A DNA stretch of 64,000 nt from Nitrospirales bacterium (GCA_022825885.1 JAJDVY010000013.1:1-64000), one strand, 5' to 3'. Shown: positions 25,599-34,908, counted from the first letter of the stretch. Notes: a model not told the origin generated them from the sequence alone. Numbers and translations: made by a program.

Positions 25599-26082
25599 AA
25601 GGACGGGCTGAATTTCTCGCAACCTTGGACCTTTTCAGGCCCTGATTATTGACAGATGAAAGCCCCGTATGCTAGAAGTCACGGACCTTTTTACCCAGAA
25701 TTTTTCTCCCCGTCAAACGGTTGCTGAAGGACTGAGGTGTGGTCTCTCCAAAGGAAAAACTGATTATCTGGATAGGCTCTCCGAAGTGGCAAGTCCCGGA
25801 CTCGATTCTACGCGGCCCGTCACATGCTATCCCGCCCAGTTATGACTATGTTGTGGCTCGTCGAGGGGGCCATGGCATTTAAGAACGTGACCACCGGTCA
25901 TCCTGATTGTGTAGGCAGATAGAGGCAAAAAGGCCAGGGGAAATTTTTGTCCGAAATGCATGATGTGGAGAAACGAATTTCCCTCGTGAGGTTGAGCACG
26001 GGTTTCTCAGGGAAAAGAAAAGAGCAGAGTTTTTGACGTACAGATCGTTTTTTGACAGACCAAAGCGACTATAGGGGGGGTT
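25599..26082. other. 484 bp leader region before the respiratory cluster
   Basis: No gene is seen. TTGACA (25649-25654) with TAGAAG (25673-25678) at 18 nt is a weak promoter candidate. An imperfect hairpin pairs GAGAAAC (25968-25974) with GTTTCTC (26002-26008), with an inner CGTG/CACG stem. A second TTGACA (26052-26057) lacks a correctly spaced -10. A G-run (26074-26080) serves as ribosome site for the first cytochrome. The unusual length suggests a regulated leader. Confidence 0.35.
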
Positions 26083-26736
26083 ATGGAAAAGGATACATTC
26101 CAAACAGTGAAGGGTCTTGTTGCCGTTGTGGCACTGGGATTGACGTTGTCAGCCTGCGGAGAAGCCAAACCGCCGGCTCCACCGCCCCCGGCGCCCCCGG
26201 AATATGCCGATAAACATATGCCGGCAGACTATTGGAATAACCCGGACATTATTGCGCAAGGGAAGGCGATCTTCACCGGGGCGGAAAATATCGACGTCAA
26301 TTGTGCCAGTTGTCATGGAAAAGACGGCAAACCCGTGAAGGCCGGGGCTCGAGATTTTCGCAAAGGTGACTTTATGAAGCTGTTCTCTGACTCCCAATGG
26401 TTCTGGCGCGTGTCCGAAGGGGTCAAGGGAACAAAGATGAAGGCTTGGAAATCCAAGCTTTCCGAGGATGATCGGTGGAAGGTGATTGCGTTTGAAGCCA
26501 CGTTCGGCTTGAAAGGCATGGAGTACAGCGTTGCGCAAAAGAAATGGGTGCCCCAAGGCACGGCGGCTTCCGTGGCTCCGGCGGCTGACGAGGCAGCTCC
26601 CGCAACTGAAGAGGCGGCGGTTCCTGAAGAAGCGGCTCCTGCAACTGCAGAGCCGGCGGCTGAGGAAGCGGCGGCTCCGAATGGAGAAGCGGCGGCTCCG
26701 AACGGAGAAGCGGCCGGCGGAGAATCTCCCCAGTAA
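26083..26736 (+). CDS. Mono-heme cytochrome c lipoprotein
   Basis: 217 residues. A lipobox ends LTLSAC (lipid Cys 25), then a Pro-rich spacer, one CASCH heme site (C74-H78) and a likely distal Met ligand in KGTKMKAWKSKL. The last 65 or so residues are Ala/Pro/Glu-rich repeats (EEAAPATAEPAAEEAA, and two copies of AAAPNGE), probably a flexible tether. Exposed on the periplasmic side of a membrane. First gene of the respiratory cluster, 54 nt before the first bd-like gene, so a likely electron acceptor or donor of that complex. Confidence 0.85.
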   Translation: MEKDTFQTVKGLVAVVALGLTLSACGEAKPPAPPPPAPPEYADKHMPADYWNNPDIIAQGKAIFTGAENIDVNCASCHGKDGKPVKAGARDFRKGDFMKLFSDSQWFWRVSEGVKGTKMKAWKSKLSEDDRWKVIAFEATFGLKGMEYSVAQKKWVPQGTAASVAPAADEAAPATEEAAVPEEAAPATAEPAAEEAAAPNGEAAAPNGEAAGGESPQ

Positions 26737-26790
26737 CGCGGGCGATTTCCACGTTCTTTTGCGGCATAAACCGGAAGGAGGCCACCACCC

Positions 26791-28503
26791 TTGAAAACCT
26801 TAATCCGCAGTTTTGTGATTTTGCCAGGCCTTCTGCTTGGGGGGCTTGCCATTGCCTATGCCCAAGCTCCGGCTCCCCCGCCTGTGGAATTTCCCTATAC
26901 CGGAAATCGGACCGGGGTATGGATCGTGGCCCAACTCCACATTTTGTTTGCCGCGTTTATTCTGGGGGCCCCGATATTCGCCGTGGTGTCGGAATGGCTG
27001 GGCTATAAAAACCAGGATCCGAAATATGACCGGTTAGCCAAGGAAGTCACCAAAGTCACGGTGATCCTGTACAGTATGACCGCCCTAACCGGCGGGCTGT
27101 TTATTTTTGTCCTGCTCGCTACCTATCCCGATTTCACCACCTGGCTCATCAAGCATTTTTTCATGATTTTCGCCGTGGCGTATCCGCTCCTGTTTATTCT
27201 GGAGACGATCGTATTGTATACGTACTTTTACTCTTGGGATGCGCTGAAGGGCGAAAAGAAAGCCCGGCATATTGCTCTCGGGGTCTTGTTGAACGTCGTC
27301 GGCACGGTGACGTTGTTTGTCATCGACGGTCCCACGGCGTTCATGAATACGCCCGCCAAATCCGCGGAGGGGGTCTCTCTGATTCAGTTCGTCCAGAGCG
27401 CGGGTTTGTGGGATAAGGTGGCGAATTACAGTTGGATGCCCTTGAATCTGCATCGGTTGGTCGGAAACGTGACGTTCGGTGGATTTATTGCGGGACTGGT
27501 GGCGGCGTATATGTATATGGGGGCCAAGACGGATGAAGAGCGCTCATACTACGATTGGATGGGCTTTGTGGGGAACATGATCGGCGTGGGCGCCCTTCTG
27601 TTCCTGCCCTTCATGGGGTATCTCCTGGCCTATGAACTCTGTGACTATGATGCGTCCATTTGCCCGTACATGATGGCGGACCAGTTGTCGATGTTTTTTG
27701 AAATGCAGGGGGCCATGGTCGGTCTGATCTTTCTCGCCAGTAATTATTACATCTGGCTGAGCATGAAACGGATTCAAGGCGTGGAGCAGGTTCGTATGTC
27801 CGGGATGGTCATGGTTGCCGTCGTGCTCATTCCGGTGGTCATGGGAGTTGCCTGGAAACTGTTCCCGCCGCCTGAATGGCAGTCGCTGATCTTCCTGGCT
27901 TTGCTGATCGTGCTTCCGCCGATTCTGAGCAAGCTGCCGGGTTTGCGATTTACGGTGTCCTCCTTCACCATGATCAAGGTCGGTTTTCTGATGATCGTGG
28001 TCGCCAACGCCATCTGGATGACGCCTCATGGCTTTGTGGCGACACAAGCGTTGGCCACTGAAGAATTGGAGCTTCCCTCGTGGGCCAGTGAGTTGGCCCT
28101 GATGCCGGCAAAAAATGCGGCGGCGTTTACGCTGGTCTTTCTGACCATCGTCAACTACCTTCTTTACAACCGGGCCATCAGGAGCGGGACGATTATCTGG
28201 GGGAAGATCGACTTCACGTCCCAATTCGTCCTGATCTTCCTGGCGTTCAGTGCCATCTGGACGATGGGCTTGATGGGCACGGTTCGATCCCTCACGAGAA
28301 AGTATTTCCACGTGTATAACCTTGTGCCGGACTTTACCCCCGAAGCCTTCACGCCTACCTTGGCGTATTCCGCCTGGTGGATTACAGGTGTGACCCTGGT
28401 CTTTTATCTCGTGGTGAGTTTTGCCATTGTCGTGACGTTAAGAACCACCGGGCAGAAAACCGATGCCCCGCAAGCGGCTCCGGTGCCTGCCGGTGCGGAG
28501 TAA
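26791..28503 (+). CDS. Cytochrome bd-like subunit I, copy 1
   Basis: 570 residues with an N-terminal signal-like stretch (LLLGGLAIAYAQA) and about 12-14 membrane helices. The N-terminal half resembles CydA: VAQLHILFAAFILGAPI with His 50 at the place of the first heme ligand, LFILETIVLYTYFYSWDAL (Glu 138 at the E. coli Glu107 position, no equivalent of Glu99), and NLHRLVGNVTFGGFIAG (His 221 at the H186 position). The quinol-binding Q-loop motif GDESGYE of true CydA is absent, and no CydB follows. It is therefore unlikely to be a canonical oxidase. Start is TTG 26791 after AAGGAGG. Confidence 0.8.
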   Translation: MKTLIRSFVILPGLLLGGLAIAYAQAPAPPPVEFPYTGNRTGVWIVAQLHILFAAFILGAPIFAVVSEWLGYKNQDPKYDRLAKEVTKVTVILYSMTALTGGLFIFVLLATYPDFTTWLIKHFFMIFAVAYPLLFILETIVLYTYFYSWDALKGEKKARHIALGVLLNVVGTVTLFVIDGPTAFMNTPAKSAEGVSLIQFVQSAGLWDKVANYSWMPLNLHRLVGNVTFGGFIAGLVAAYMYMGAKTDEERSYYDWMGFVGNMIGVGALLFLPFMGYLLAYELCDYDASICPYMMADQLSMFFEMQGAMVGLIFLASNYYIWLSMKRIQGVEQVRMSGMVMVAVVLIPVVMGVAWKLFPPPEWQSLIFLALLIVLPPILSKLPGLRFTVSSFTMIKVGFLMIVVANAIWMTPHGFVATQALATEELELPSWASELALMPAKNAAAFTLVFLTIVNYLLYNRAIRSGTIIWGKIDFTSQFVLIFLAFSAIWTMGLMGTVRSLTRKYFHVYNLVPDFTPEAFTPTLAYSAWWITGVTLVFYLVVSFAIVVTLRTTGQKTDAPQAAPVPAGAE

Positions 28504-28521
28504 CGGAGGTGGGAAGCAAGT

Positions 28522-29328
28522 ATGGCTGAGCAAAGTTTGACGCGAAACATCATCAAAAAAGGCATCGTCGGCGTCCTCTTGGGGGTGATCCTGGCAGGGG
28601 TGGCCAAAGCCACGCATTTCCCCTTCGTCTTTCAGGTCATGTTCTTCATTTATGCCATGCTCGGCGCCGGCGTGTTCATCCTGCTTGATGCGCCCTCTCT
28701 GAGTCGTCTTGAGGGAATCAAGGCGATCATCGGTCTGGTGTTGTTTTATCTGGTGCTTTCGGGGGTGTACATCGGCGGGGCGACCAGCCTGCCTCAGTAC
28801 GACCCGGAAGTGGAAAAAGGAAAGATCGAGAAGATCCTGAAAGCGCGCCGGGCAAGGACTCAGCAAGGCAAAGCCGAAGAATTGATCGCACGAGCCAAAG
28901 CCCTGAATGAGCGCGCCGTCTCGATCGAGCAACAATTGAAAGTTCTTGGTGGCGGCGTGCAGGTCGTGGAGGAAGCCGCGACGCCCACCTCAACGGCAGC
29001 GGCCGGGGACCTAGTGGCGCTTGGTAAAGAGCAATGGGAACTGCAAGAGTGTTACAACTGTCACAAACTCTTTGGGCAAGGTGGTAAGAAGCGAGGGCCG
29101 GAGTTGGACAATATCGGCAATCTCATGACGTCTGAAGCCCTCAGGGAAAAGATTCTCGACCCCAAGAGTTGGAAGGCCGAAGGATTCGACAAGCAGTACA
29201 AGAAAGGCAAAATGCCGAACAAATATAAAGACTTGATGTTTGACGAAGAGATCGACGCGTTGGTGGCCTTTTTGGCGACGTTGAAAGATACGTCGGTCAA
29301 TACCCCGAAGCCCATCAAAATGAAATAA
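28522..29328 (+). CDS. Membrane-anchored mono-heme cytochrome c
   Basis: 268 residues. Three hydrophobic N-terminal helices (about 13-32, 35-53 and 65-86) are followed by a coiled-coil-like charged segment (about 95-140) and a C-terminal cytochrome c domain with CYNCH (C177-H181) and a plausible Met ligand in KGKMPNKYKDL. The heme domain is periplasmic. It sits between bd-like copy 1 and the Rieske gene, 18 nt after the former, and is probably a subunit of the same complex. Confidence 0.85.
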   Translation: MAEQSLTRNIIKKGIVGVLLGVILAGVAKATHFPFVFQVMFFIYAMLGAGVFILLDAPSLSRLEGIKAIIGLVLFYLVLSGVYIGGATSLPQYDPEVEKGKIEKILKARRARTQQGKAEELIARAKALNERAVSIEQQLKVLGGGVQVVEEAATPTSTAAAGDLVALGKEQWELQECYNCHKLFGQGGKKRGPELDNIGNLMTSEALREKILDPKSWKAEGFDKQYKKGKMPNKYKDLMFDEEIDALVAFLATLKDTSVNTPKPIKMK

Positions 29329-29339
29329 TCTGGTGGTTG

Positions 29340-30278
29340 ATGCAACCCAAAATTAAGGCAAAGGCGCGGTGCGCCGACGGGGAAGTCGGCAGTATTTCCA
29401 AGGTCATCGTCGATCCGTTATCCCTCGAGATCAGTCACGTGGTGGTCAGGGAAGGGAACGGCGTGGATCGCCAGGTTCCGATCGCCCAGGTCCAGGAAAT
29501 CCCGCACGAAGAAGAAATCATCTTACGGGGTTCATTGGAGGAATTCAGGGCATGTCCCGTACTCGACCGGGATGCCTACGTCACGCATCATGACGTGGAA
29601 ATTGCGCACCTGGAAGACCGTCTTCACGTGGAGCCCGGCGAAATTCTCGTGCCCTATCCCCGGTTGGAGCAGGGGATGCCCCGTCGCAGCTTTTTCATGA
29701 ACATGACGCACGCCATCGGAACGTTGATCGCCCTTCCGTTGGCGTTCCCCGTTTTGAAATATCTCATGAAGCCCATGTATAAGCCGTTCGACAATTCTTG
29801 GTTTTCCGTGGGGAACGTCCGCAAAATCAAAAAGGAAAACATCGGCTACCAGTTCAAGTTTACGCGGGGCTTCAAAGAAGCCTTCATGCCCGAACAGCAG
29901 ATTGAAAAAAACATCTGGGTGGTCAAGGCCACGCCTGAAGTGCAAAAGGCGGTCTACGGCGGGAAAGACAAAAAGTTTTATGACCATAAGGGAGACATGG
30001 TGTGGGTGAATAAGGCCAAGGCGCCCTACATCGGTTTTTCCGGAAAATGTCCGCACTTGGGATGCGGGTACAAGTGGCGCAGGACAAAGAATTTTCCTGA
30101 CGGGGTCTTTCTGTGTCCCTGCCATTTAAGTATCTATGATGAAGCGGGCAAGGTGCTGGATGGTCCGGCCCCGCGGCCTCTCGACGTCCTGCCGATGCAA
30201 GTCAACGCCGCCGGGGAAGTGCAAATCATCGACGTCGAATACAAGGCCGGAGTGAAAGGCCAAATCCGCCTTCTGTAG
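29340..30278 (+). CDS. PRC-barrel / Rieske iron-sulfur fusion protein
   Basis: 312 residues. Residues 1-90 or so form a PRC-barrel-like beta domain (CADGEVGSISKVIVDP...). A membrane anchor follows (HAIGTLIALPLAFPVLKYLM) and then a Rieske [2Fe-2S] domain with CPHLGC (Cys237, His239, Cys242) and CPCH (Cys259, Cys261, His262); both cluster ligands and the disulfide pair are intact. The PRC barrel before the anchor is unusual for bc-type Rieske proteins and would be cytoplasmic. ATG 29340 is preferred to TTG 29337. Lies 7 nt before cytochrome b. Confidence 0.85.
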   Translation: MQPKIKAKARCADGEVGSISKVIVDPLSLEISHVVVREGNGVDRQVPIAQVQEIPHEEEIILRGSLEEFRACPVLDRDAYVTHHDVEIAHLEDRLHVEPGEILVPYPRLEQGMPRRSFFMNMTHAIGTLIALPLAFPVLKYLMKPMYKPFDNSWFSVGNVRKIKKENIGYQFKFTRGFKEAFMPEQQIEKNIWVVKATPEVQKAVYGGKDKKFYDHKGDMVWVNKAKAPYIGFSGKCPHLGCGYKWRRTKNFPDGVFLCPCHLSIYDEAGKVLDGPAPRPLDVLPMQVNAAGEVQIIDVEYKAGVKGQIRLL

Positions 30279-30285
30279 CGTCATC

Positions 30286-31392
30286 ATGGCCGACAATACC
30301 ACCAACGTACCCAACGCTTTTGAAAAAGTCGTCGATTTCGTCGATGAACGGGTCGGCCTGAAAACCATTCAGGCCAAAATGTTGAATGAACCCGTTCCCG
30401 GCGGGTCTCGATGGGCCTATGCGTTCGGGTCGTGTTTGTTGTTCATCTTTATCATGCAGGTGGTGACGGGGATTCTGTTGATGTTTTATTACGTCCCGAG
30501 CACCGATCATGCGTATGCAAGTACGCAGTACATCATTCATGAAGTGGACTACGGATGGTTTCTGCTGAGTTACCATTTCTGGGGCTCCTCGGCCATGGTG
30601 GTGATGGTGTTCGCCCATATGTCGCAAGTGTTCTTGTGGGGGGCGTATAAAAAACCCAGGGAACTGATTTGGTTGGTCGGGCTGGCCCTCTTTGGCCTGG
30701 TCCTGGCATTCGGCTTCACGGGCTACCTGCTCCCGTGGGACCAAAGGGCGTATTGGGCCACGGTTGTGGGCGTCGAGATCATGGATAAGACCCCGATCGT
30801 CGGGGATTTTATGAGTCGATTTTTGAAAGGGGGGCCGACCCCGGGTCAAATGACCCTGAGCCGGTTCTTCGTCATTCACGTGATGGTGTTGCCCGCGGGG
30901 TTGATGGGGCTGGCCGGTCTTCATCTCTTCCTGTTCCGCAAGGCCGGACCCGCCGGTCCGTTCCGTGGCACTCCCGAACAAATCAAGGCGAAGACGGATT
31001 ATTTCTTTCCCAGACAAATCTGGAAAGACATCGTGGCCATGGCCACGGTCTTCCTGATTATTTGTACGTTGACGTTCATTGAGCCGGTGGTGTTGTTGGA
31101 AGAGGCCACGCCGGACCCGGGGGATTATCATCCGGAACCTGAATGGTATTTTCTGTTTCTCTTCCAGCTCTTGCGATTGAAAATCTTTGGCGGAGAACTC
31201 GGTCAGTTTCTGGGAGCCGTGGCGATTCCCGGAGCGTTCATGGGGTTGCTGGCGGCGCTGCCTTTTCTTGACAGGAATCCGGAGCGGAATATTTTTAAAC
31301 GGCCGATTGCGTTGATCGGCTGGATCGCCATTATGGCGATGATCCTGATTTTCACGGTTTCCGCGATTCTGAATAGAGAATTTCTGGATTAA
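30286..31392 (+). CDS. Cytochrome b of a bc/b6f-type complex
   Basis: 368 residues covering the b6-like four-helix part and a subunit-IV-like C-terminal part. Heme ligands are visible: His97 and His111 in helix B, His198 and His213 in helix D; the 14-residue gap in helix D is the b6f-type spacing. The Qo-site PEWY is intact at residues 285-288. About eight membrane helices. With the Rieske protein upstream it can oxidise quinol and bifurcate electrons. It is 6 nt before an unknown membrane protein. Confidence 0.92.
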   Translation: MADNTTNVPNAFEKVVDFVDERVGLKTIQAKMLNEPVPGGSRWAYAFGSCLLFIFIMQVVTGILLMFYYVPSTDHAYASTQYIIHEVDYGWFLLSYHFWGSSAMVVMVFAHMSQVFLWGAYKKPRELIWLVGLALFGLVLAFGFTGYLLPWDQRAYWATVVGVEIMDKTPIVGDFMSRFLKGGPTPGQMTLSRFFVIHVMVLPAGLMGLAGLHLFLFRKAGPAGPFRGTPEQIKAKTDYFFPRQIWKDIVAMATVFLIICTLTFIEPVVLLEEATPDPGDYHPEPEWYFLFLFQLLRLKIFGGELGQFLGAVAIPGAFMGLLAALPFLDRNPERNIFKRPIALIGWIAIMAMILIFTVSAILNREFLD

Positions 31393-31397
31393 TCAGT

Positions 31398-32333
31398 ATG
31401 TCGAACGCCAAACTCGGGCTCCTGGTTTTGTGGCCAACTTTCTGGACGGGCTTCCCCCTGAAGATGGTGGCCGCGTTGCTTATGTTGGCGTCCGGCGTTC
31501 ATCCCTGGGAAGGGACCGGTCTTGAAGCGTTGCTGGTCCTTTCCATTCCCATCGACATTTGGGCGCTTGGTCTGTGCTCCCGGACCGTTTTTCTGGAACG
31601 GTTGAGCGTGGACCCGCCAAAGGGAATGGGCCTGCGCTTGTGGGGGCTGTGGGCGGTCTTTTCCGTCGTCTATCTTCCCCTGTTGTTTATGATTATGAGC
31701 GGGGTCAAGTCCCTTGCCCAATCCGCGGTCCATGCCACGTTGCATTTTGTTGAAAGCAACGTCATCGTGATTCCCATTGCGGAAAAAATCAGCTTGGAAT
31801 TGGTCATGTGGGGATTGCCGGCCACTATCGTCCTGATCGTCCTGGTGTATGGCTGGTTGTTCGGATTGGGTGCCTTGGCGCAACGCTTTGTTCGCGCGTC
31901 AACGCCCGTCGAGGGGGCGTTTCAGGACGTGGTCTCGAAATGGGATCTTCTCCGGATTCCGCGAGATCAGCCACTCTTGCTGACGGCCTTTACCGGAACC
32001 GGCATCGTGTTGATCATGGTGTTTTGGGGGTTGATCCCCGTGAGTACGCCGCATCCTCATGAAGAATACGAATTTGTGGACGCCGGGAAGGTAGAAGAAA
32101 AGATCGTACCCAAAAAGGTGATTCAAAGCGCGGAGCAGGTCCTGGCGCGCGCCGAAGCCACGTTGAAAGAACTGGAAAAAGACAATCCCGTGGCGGAAGC
32201 GCCGAAAGAAGAGAAACAAGCGGCAGCCCAGGAGAAGCCGGCGGTCCCACCGGCGCCTGCGGCCGCAGAAAAGCCGGCGGCGACTCCCGCTTCCGATGGG
32301 CATAGCCACGACCATGGCGATCATCAGCATTAA
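31398..32333 (+). CDS. Unknown membrane protein with His-rich tail
   Basis: 311 residues with about five hydrophobic segments in residues 5-215, a charged coiled-coil-like stretch (VIQSAEQVLARAEATLKELE), an Ala/Pro/Glu linker, and a C-terminus rich in His and Asp (DGHSHDHGDHQH) that could bind a divalent metal. I do not recognise the family. It lies between cytochrome b and bd-like copy 2 with short gaps, so it is likely an accessory or assembly subunit of the complex. Confidence 0.7.
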   Translation: MSNAKLGLLVLWPTFWTGFPLKMVAALLMLASGVHPWEGTGLEALLVLSIPIDIWALGLCSRTVFLERLSVDPPKGMGLRLWGLWAVFSVVYLPLLFMIMSGVKSLAQSAVHATLHFVESNVIVIPIAEKISLELVMWGLPATIVLIVLVYGWLFGLGALAQRFVRASTPVEGAFQDVVSKWDLLRIPRDQPLLLTAFTGTGIVLIMVFWGLIPVSTPHPHEEYEFVDAGKVEEKIVPKKVIQSAEQVLARAEATLKELEKDNPVAEAPKEEKQAAAQEKPAVPPAPAAAEKPAATPASDGHSHDHGDHQH

Positions 32334-32360
32334 TGATCCTATACCAATGAAGGCTCACAC

Positions 32361-34217
32361 ATGCAAAACCACGGCATAATCCAACGGTTGAAGTCCCTGG
32401 TGCCAACGGTGAAACCTTCGTCCCTCTTGGGATGGAGTGTTTTTTGGGGGCTCGTGCTTCTCCCGGCGCTTGTCTGGGCTCAGGATGCGGCTACCCAAGC
32501 GATGTCCGTCGAGTACCGGGACATTCCGGGACTCGGAAGCCGCAACGTGGTCTGGGTTGTGGCCCAGCAGCATTTGCTGCTTGCCGGGTTCGTGTTGGGC
32601 GTTCCAATTTTTGCCTGGGTGTGCGAAATCGTCGGATGGAAGACCAAGGAAGCCCGGTACGACAAACTGGCGAAAGAGTTTACCAAGCTCCTGACGTCCG
32701 CGTACGCCACGACGGCTCTGTTCGGAGGCATTCTGCTCTTTTTGCTGATCGGGCTGTACCCGAAGCTCATGGCGTATTTATCCGATATCTTTTTCCCGTC
32801 CTTCATCGTGTATTGTCTGTTGTTCCTGTTGGAAACCGTGACCTTGTACCTGTACTGGTACGGATGGGACGCCATGCAAGGGAACAAAAAGACGTTTCAT
32901 CTGTTTTTGGGCTTCCTGCTGAACGTCTTTGCCCTGGGGATCATGATCGTGCCCAACGCGTGGGCCACGTTCCAGGCGAGTCCCGTCGTGGTGGCGGAGG
33001 GGACGGCGATTGATCGGGCATGGGCGGCCACGTGGAACCCGACGTGGTGGCCGGTGAACATTCATCGACTCATTGCCAACGTGGTGTTGGGCGGGTTTAT
33101 TTGCGGGGCGTATGCCGGTATCCGGTATCTCCTGGCGGCCAGCCAGGAGGAGCGGGAGCATTATGATTGGATGGGCTACGTCGGAAACTTCATCGGCGTA
33201 TTCGGTATGCTTCCTCTTCCCTTCGCCGGGTATTGGCTCATGCGCGAGATCTATCAATACAACCAGCAGATGGGTATCACCCTTATGGGCGGGTTCCTGG
33301 CATGGCTTTTCATTCTTCAAGCCATGCTCATCGGGGTGCTGTTTCTCGGAGCCAATTACTATTTTTGGATGGGAATTACATACCGGATTCCCGGCTCCGA
33401 GCGAGGGTATAGACGACCGATCCTGGCCATGTTGATCGTGCTCATGGTGTGCTTGGGCGTCTGGATGACCCCCCACTCCCTGGTCGCCAGTCTTGAAGAG
33501 GCCAGAAAAATGGGCGGGACCCATCACCCGTTGCTTGGGGTGTTCGGGGTGATGTCCGCAAAAATGACGGTATCCAACCTCATGATTCTGGTCACCTTTA
33601 TGAGCTTTATCATGTATTGGCGGGCCGGAAAGCAGGAAACGGCCGGGTGGGCAAAGATCGCCAAATCCGTGATGGGAGCCTTGCTGGTGCTCGCGGGAAT
33701 TGCGGTGATCGTTCTCGGGGTCTGGGGGTATTTTGTTCCGGCAATCATCCGGATCAATTATTTTTCCGTCGCACAGGTGTTGATCGTCCTGTTTATCATG
33801 CTGACGTTTACACCCTTGACGGCCATCCTGATGAAAAGCGCCAAAACCACGACGGAAATGGTCTGGGGACAAATGCCGATCCGGGCCGGGTATGCGTTGG
33901 TCTCCAATGCGGTCATGGTCATTCTGTTGATGTCGCTGATGGGCTATGCCCGCTCATCGTCCAGGGTGCATTGGCACATCTACGGCGTGATGAGAGATAC
34001 GTCCGACTACGCCTATTCTCCTGCGTTGGGCTACGCGGCCGCCTTCATGTCCCTGAACACGTTTGTGTTCTGCCTGTTGGTGGCGTTCATCTTTTGGGTC
34101 GCCACGATGGGTGACAAGGGGAAGAAAACTCCGGACCGGAAACAGCCCGAACCGGCGGACATTCCGGCAGGCGTGACCCCGGCCATGGCCGGCGGTTCCC
34201 CGCGGGAACAGGACTGA
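32361..34217 (+). CDS. Cytochrome bd-like subunit I, copy 2
   Basis: 618 residues with an N-terminal hydrophobic signal-like region ending LPALVWAQDAA, then about 14 helices. The pattern matches copy 1: VAQQHLLLAGFVLGVPI (His71), LLFLLETVTLYLYWYGWDAM (Glu158), VNIHRLIANVVLGGFI (His235), and a shared DWMGYVGNFIGVFG segment. The Q-loop motif and CydB are missing. It is a clear paralogue of copy 1, implying an ancient duplication, and the pair may form a heterodimer taking the place of CydA/CydB. The C-terminal tail is Pro/Glu-rich. Confidence 0.8.
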   Translation: MQNHGIIQRLKSLVPTVKPSSLLGWSVFWGLVLLPALVWAQDAATQAMSVEYRDIPGLGSRNVVWVVAQQHLLLAGFVLGVPIFAWVCEIVGWKTKEARYDKLAKEFTKLLTSAYATTALFGGILLFLLIGLYPKLMAYLSDIFFPSFIVYCLLFLLETVTLYLYWYGWDAMQGNKKTFHLFLGFLLNVFALGIMIVPNAWATFQASPVVVAEGTAIDRAWAATWNPTWWPVNIHRLIANVVLGGFICGAYAGIRYLLAASQEEREHYDWMGYVGNFIGVFGMLPLPFAGYWLMREIYQYNQQMGITLMGGFLAWLFILQAMLIGVLFLGANYYFWMGITYRIPGSERGYRRPILAMLIVLMVCLGVWMTPHSLVASLEEARKMGGTHHPLLGVFGVMSAKMTVSNLMILVTFMSFIMYWRAGKQETAGWAKIAKSVMGALLVLAGIAVIVLGVWGYFVPAIIRINYFSVAQVLIVLFIMLTFTPLTAILMKSAKTTTEMVWGQMPIRAGYALVSNAVMVILLMSLMGYARSSSRVHWHIYGVMRDTSDYAYSPALGYAAAFMSLNTFVFCLLVAFIFWVATMGDKGKKTPDRKQPEPADIPAGVTPAMAGGSPREQD

Positions 34218-34284
34218 AGGGCGAGACGAGGCATGATTGAGAACCCATTGACGTTGGCATTTCCAACCCGGAGCGAGAGAACTC

Positions 34285-34893
34285 ATGAGTGAAGTGGCAT
34301 TACTGCAATTGATCGGTCTCACGGTCGTAGGACTTGGAATCTGTATCCTGCTCTTCATCAAGGCGAAGTTCCTCAGGGTGGTCGGCTTCGTGGTGATCGT
34401 ATTGGGGACGTTTACCCTGATTGCCTTGGGGGTGCCGCAGATGCCCTCCCTTCCTCCGGCGATCGAAACCTTTGACATTGCCGAAGTCAAAACGCCGGAT
34501 GATCTGGCCTCGATCGGTCAAAAGATTTTCTTCAGCAAAGGCCAGTGCGCCTTGTGTCATTCGATCGGCCCCAGTGAATCAGCCAGGTGTCCGGATTTGA
34601 AAGGCATCGGGGCGAAACTCGCCCCGGAATTCATCTATGAAAGCCTCACCGACCCTCAAGCCTATATTTATCTGGATTTCAGGCATGAGGGTCTGCCCAA
34701 GGAATATCCGGCACGGATGCCGTACATCCATAAAAATCCGATTGCCTTGTCGCAACAAGAGATTTATTCGGTCATTTCCTTTCTCCAGAAAATGAGCGGA
34801 GAACCCATTAGCATCAAGGTGGAAGACGTGATGAATATCGGCAAGGAAAGCGAGGTGGAAGTCGCCTCCCTCGCCGTCAATGGAGCACCTTAA
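34285..34893 (+). CDS. Membrane-anchored mono-heme cytochrome c
   Basis: 202 residues. Two N-terminal helices (about 6-25 and 29-49) anchor a cytochrome c domain with CALCH (C88-H92) and a Met ligand candidate in ARMPYIHKNPI. A second Cys (ESARCPDLKG) lies near the heme. It is 67 nt after bd-like copy 2 with a modest ribosome site (GAGAGA). A likely periplasmic electron carrier within the complex. Confidence 0.85.
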   Translation: MSEVALLQLIGLTVVGLGICILLFIKAKFLRVVGFVVIVLGTFTLIALGVPQMPSLPPAIETFDIAEVKTPDDLASIGQKIFFSKGQCALCHSIGPSESARCPDLKGIGAKLAPEFIYESLTDPQAYIYLDFRHEGLPKEYPARMPYIHKNPIALSQQEIYSVISFLQKMSGEPISIKVEDVMNIGKESEVEVASLAVNGAP

Positions 34894-34908
34894 CCAGAAG
34901 GATGAACG

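Noticed and set aside
26052-26075. Promoter TTGACA with TATAGG just upstream of the first cytochrome gene
   Set aside because: The spacer is only 12 nt, too short for sigma70.
26791-28503. Canonical cytochrome bd oxidase
   Set aside because: The Q-loop signature, one conserved Glu and CydB are missing, and the N-terminus carries a signal-like extension.
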